From an uncultured Actinomycetes bacterium (lineage in GTDB: Bacteria > Actinomycetota > Thermoleophilia > Gaiellales > F1-60-MAGs149): a stretch of DNA of 7,270 bases. The notes under the pieces are model-generated. The model was not told where the DNA came from and ran no database searches. It worked only from the letters and a program-made list of their open reading frames with translations. Positions 6,037 to 7,270 of the stretch are shown piece by piece; the stretch's first letter is position 1; the number at the start of each line of letters is the position of its first letter. A program made the position numbers and the translations under genes. Location of the stretch: NCBI GenBank assembly GCA_903960645.1, contig CAJCBN010000030.1:1-7270 (forward strand), written 5' to 3'.

Positions 6037-7270
6037 ATGCCGTTCGTATCGACGCCAACCGCACGCAGAGGCGACCCCACCGCTCGCAGATCGCTCACGC
6101 TCCTGTGCGGCGTGGTCATCGCTCTCGCCGCCGCGGCACTGACGATGCCGCTCGACGCTCTGGCCCGCTCGATTCCGCCGGGCCGCGGCCAGGCCACGGC
6201 GGAGCAGTTCATCGGGCGCCCCGCGATCGCCAAGCCGGTTGCGCTGCAGACGATCCCGCAGAACCCGTTCATGGCGGCCGGTAGCACCTCGAACATCCAC
6301 AACGACTCCTACATGACCGACACCTACCGCCAGATCGGCCCGCTTGGCGACGAGATGTCGGTCACGTCCGTCATGGCGAAGGGCGAGTGCGCGAGCGTCA
6401 CCTTCACCAGCAAGGGCCAGATCGTCGCGATCTGCCTGCTGCCCGGCAGGCCCGCGTACCTCACGTTGATGGATGCCGACACGCTCCAGATCGTCACCCG
6501 CACCGCGCTGCCGTCCGTGTCCGAGACGACGAGCGCGGCGCGCTCCTCGCGCCCCTCGACCCGCGACTACACCGAGCTGTCCGGTGGGTACTTCTATCTC
6601 GACAACCAGGATCGCGCGGTCGTCTCCACCGCCACGCGTCACCTGATCACGTACCGGATCACGGGTACGGGGAAGCGGACCGCCTTCAAGGTGGTCTCCG
6701 ATATCGACCTGACGGGCGTGGTCGCCGCAGGCGACGTGATCGAGTCGGCGTTGCCGGACTTCGCCGGGAACGTCTGGTTCATCACCCTCAGCAACGGAGT
6801 CGTGGGGTACATCGACCATGAGACGAAGGTGCCGCGCGCGATGACGCTCGGCGCGGCAGCGGGTGACGAGCAGATCGCCAACTCGTTCTCGATGGGCAAG
6901 AACGGTGGCGTCTACATCGTCAGCACCAAGGCGATGTATCGCTTCGACGTCGCGACGTTCCCGACCCCGACCTGGCGCACCGTCTACGACAACGCGGGCA
7001 CTCAGAAGCCGGGGCAGAAGAGCATCGGCTCCGGCACGACGCCGACGATCATGCCGCGCAATCGCGTGGCGATCGTCGACAATGCGGCACCGCGTGAGAA
7101 CGTCGTCGTCTACGACGTGCGAACCGGCGCCGAGGTCTGTCGCGAGCCGATCTTCCCGGTCGGTCGGAGCGCCACGGAGAACTCGCTGATCTCGCTCGGC
7201 GATTCCCTGATCGCCGAGAACAACTACGGCAATGCCGGTCCGCAGTCCACGACACTCGGTCGCACGACGA
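6037..7270 (+). CDS. Secreted beta-propeller-like protein of unknown function (3' partial)
   Basis: An open frame of 411 codons runs off the right edge without a stop. The ATG is supported by GGAG at 6027-6030, six bases upstream. The N-terminus has Arg17-Arg18, a hydrophobic core (about 20-37) and a likely signal-peptidase site after DALA at 43; RRSL is too loose to call Tat rather than Sec. The mature part is rich in Thr, Ser, Gly and Val and shows recurring short strand patterns, such as AYLTLMDADTLQIV, YFYLDNQDRAVVS, GNVWFITLSNGVVGYI, GGVYIVSTKAMYRFDV and ENVVVYDVRTGAEV. These resemble blades of a PQQ- or YVTN-like propeller, spaced roughly 40-60 residues apart, but I cannot name a family. 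Four cysteines are present (24, 118, 133, 368); 118 and 133 could form a disulphide after export. Following the sulfatase by 56 bases, with no terminator between, it is probably co-transcribed and may bind the same substrate class. That link is inferred from position only. Confidence 0.8.
   Translation, partial: MPFVSTPTARRGDPTARRSLTLLCGVVIALAAAALTMPLDALARSIPPGRGQATAEQFIGRPAIAKPVALQTIPQNPFMAAGSTSNIHNDSYMTDTYRQIGPLGDEMSVTSVMAKGECASVTFTSKGQIVAICLLPGRPAYLTLMDADTLQIVTRTALPSVSETTSAARSSRPSTRDYTELSGGYFYLDNQDRAVVSTATRHLITYRITGTGKRTAFKVVSDIDLTGVVAAGDVIESALPDFAGNVWFITLSNGVVGYIDHETKVPRAMTLGAAAGDEQIANSFSMGKNGGVYIVSTKAMYRFDVATFPTPTWRTVYDNAGTQKPGQKSIGSGTTPTIMPRNRVAIVDNAAPRENVVVYDVRTGAEVCREPIFPVGRSATENSLISLGDSLIAENNYGNAGPQSTTLGRTT

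Noticed and set aside
3956..6064. A 702-codon open frame on the minus strand opposite the sulfatase
   Set aside because: It mirrors a confident gene, is strongly Arg/Val-rich and shows no family motif; long antisense frames are expected in GC-rich coding DNA.

Overview
The window is a GC-rich stretch (roughly two thirds G+C by eye) with almost all third codon positions G or C. All five genes lie on the + strand. The gene types (a membrane transglutaminase of the TgpA type, an SPFH/NfeD pair, a Tat-exported sulfatase and a secreted propeller-like protein) fit a high-GC actinobacterium. I lean towards the Thermoleophilia/Solirubrobacterales type, but nothing here fixes the lineage.

Layout. Bases 1-2154 hold the 3' part of a TgpA-like transglutaminase that runs in from the left edge. 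A 150-base gap (2155-2304) carries a GC-rich hairpin and an A/T-rich -10-like box. Bases 2305-3752 are a two-gene operon: a stomatin/prohibitin (SPFH) membrane protein and, five bases on, a short NfeD protein. Bases 3753-3994 are a gap with much potential RNA structure. Then come a 661-residue Tat-exported type I sulfatase (3995-5980) and, 56 bases on, a secreted beta-propeller-like protein (6037 to the right edge, no stop reached).

Working together. SPFH and NfeD proteins act as partners in membrane microdomain or membrane quality-control assemblies. The sulfatase and the propeller-like protein are probably co-transcribed and both exported, which suggests an extracytoplasmic unit that cleaves a sulfate (or related) ester and binds or senses something beside it; the substrate is unknown. 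The transglutaminase is a separate envelope function.

The most interesting part is the gap before the sulfatase. It contains blocks in the order CGGCAACC, a 7-bp helix closing on GGGUG, then CGGGUGAUG. This resembles the core of SAM-I/SAM-IV riboswitches as I remember them, and would fit sulfur control of a sulfatase. The closing P1 helix is poor and one core pair is mismatched, so this is a hypothesis. No tRNA, rRNA, CRISPR array, insertion sequence or phage gene was seen.
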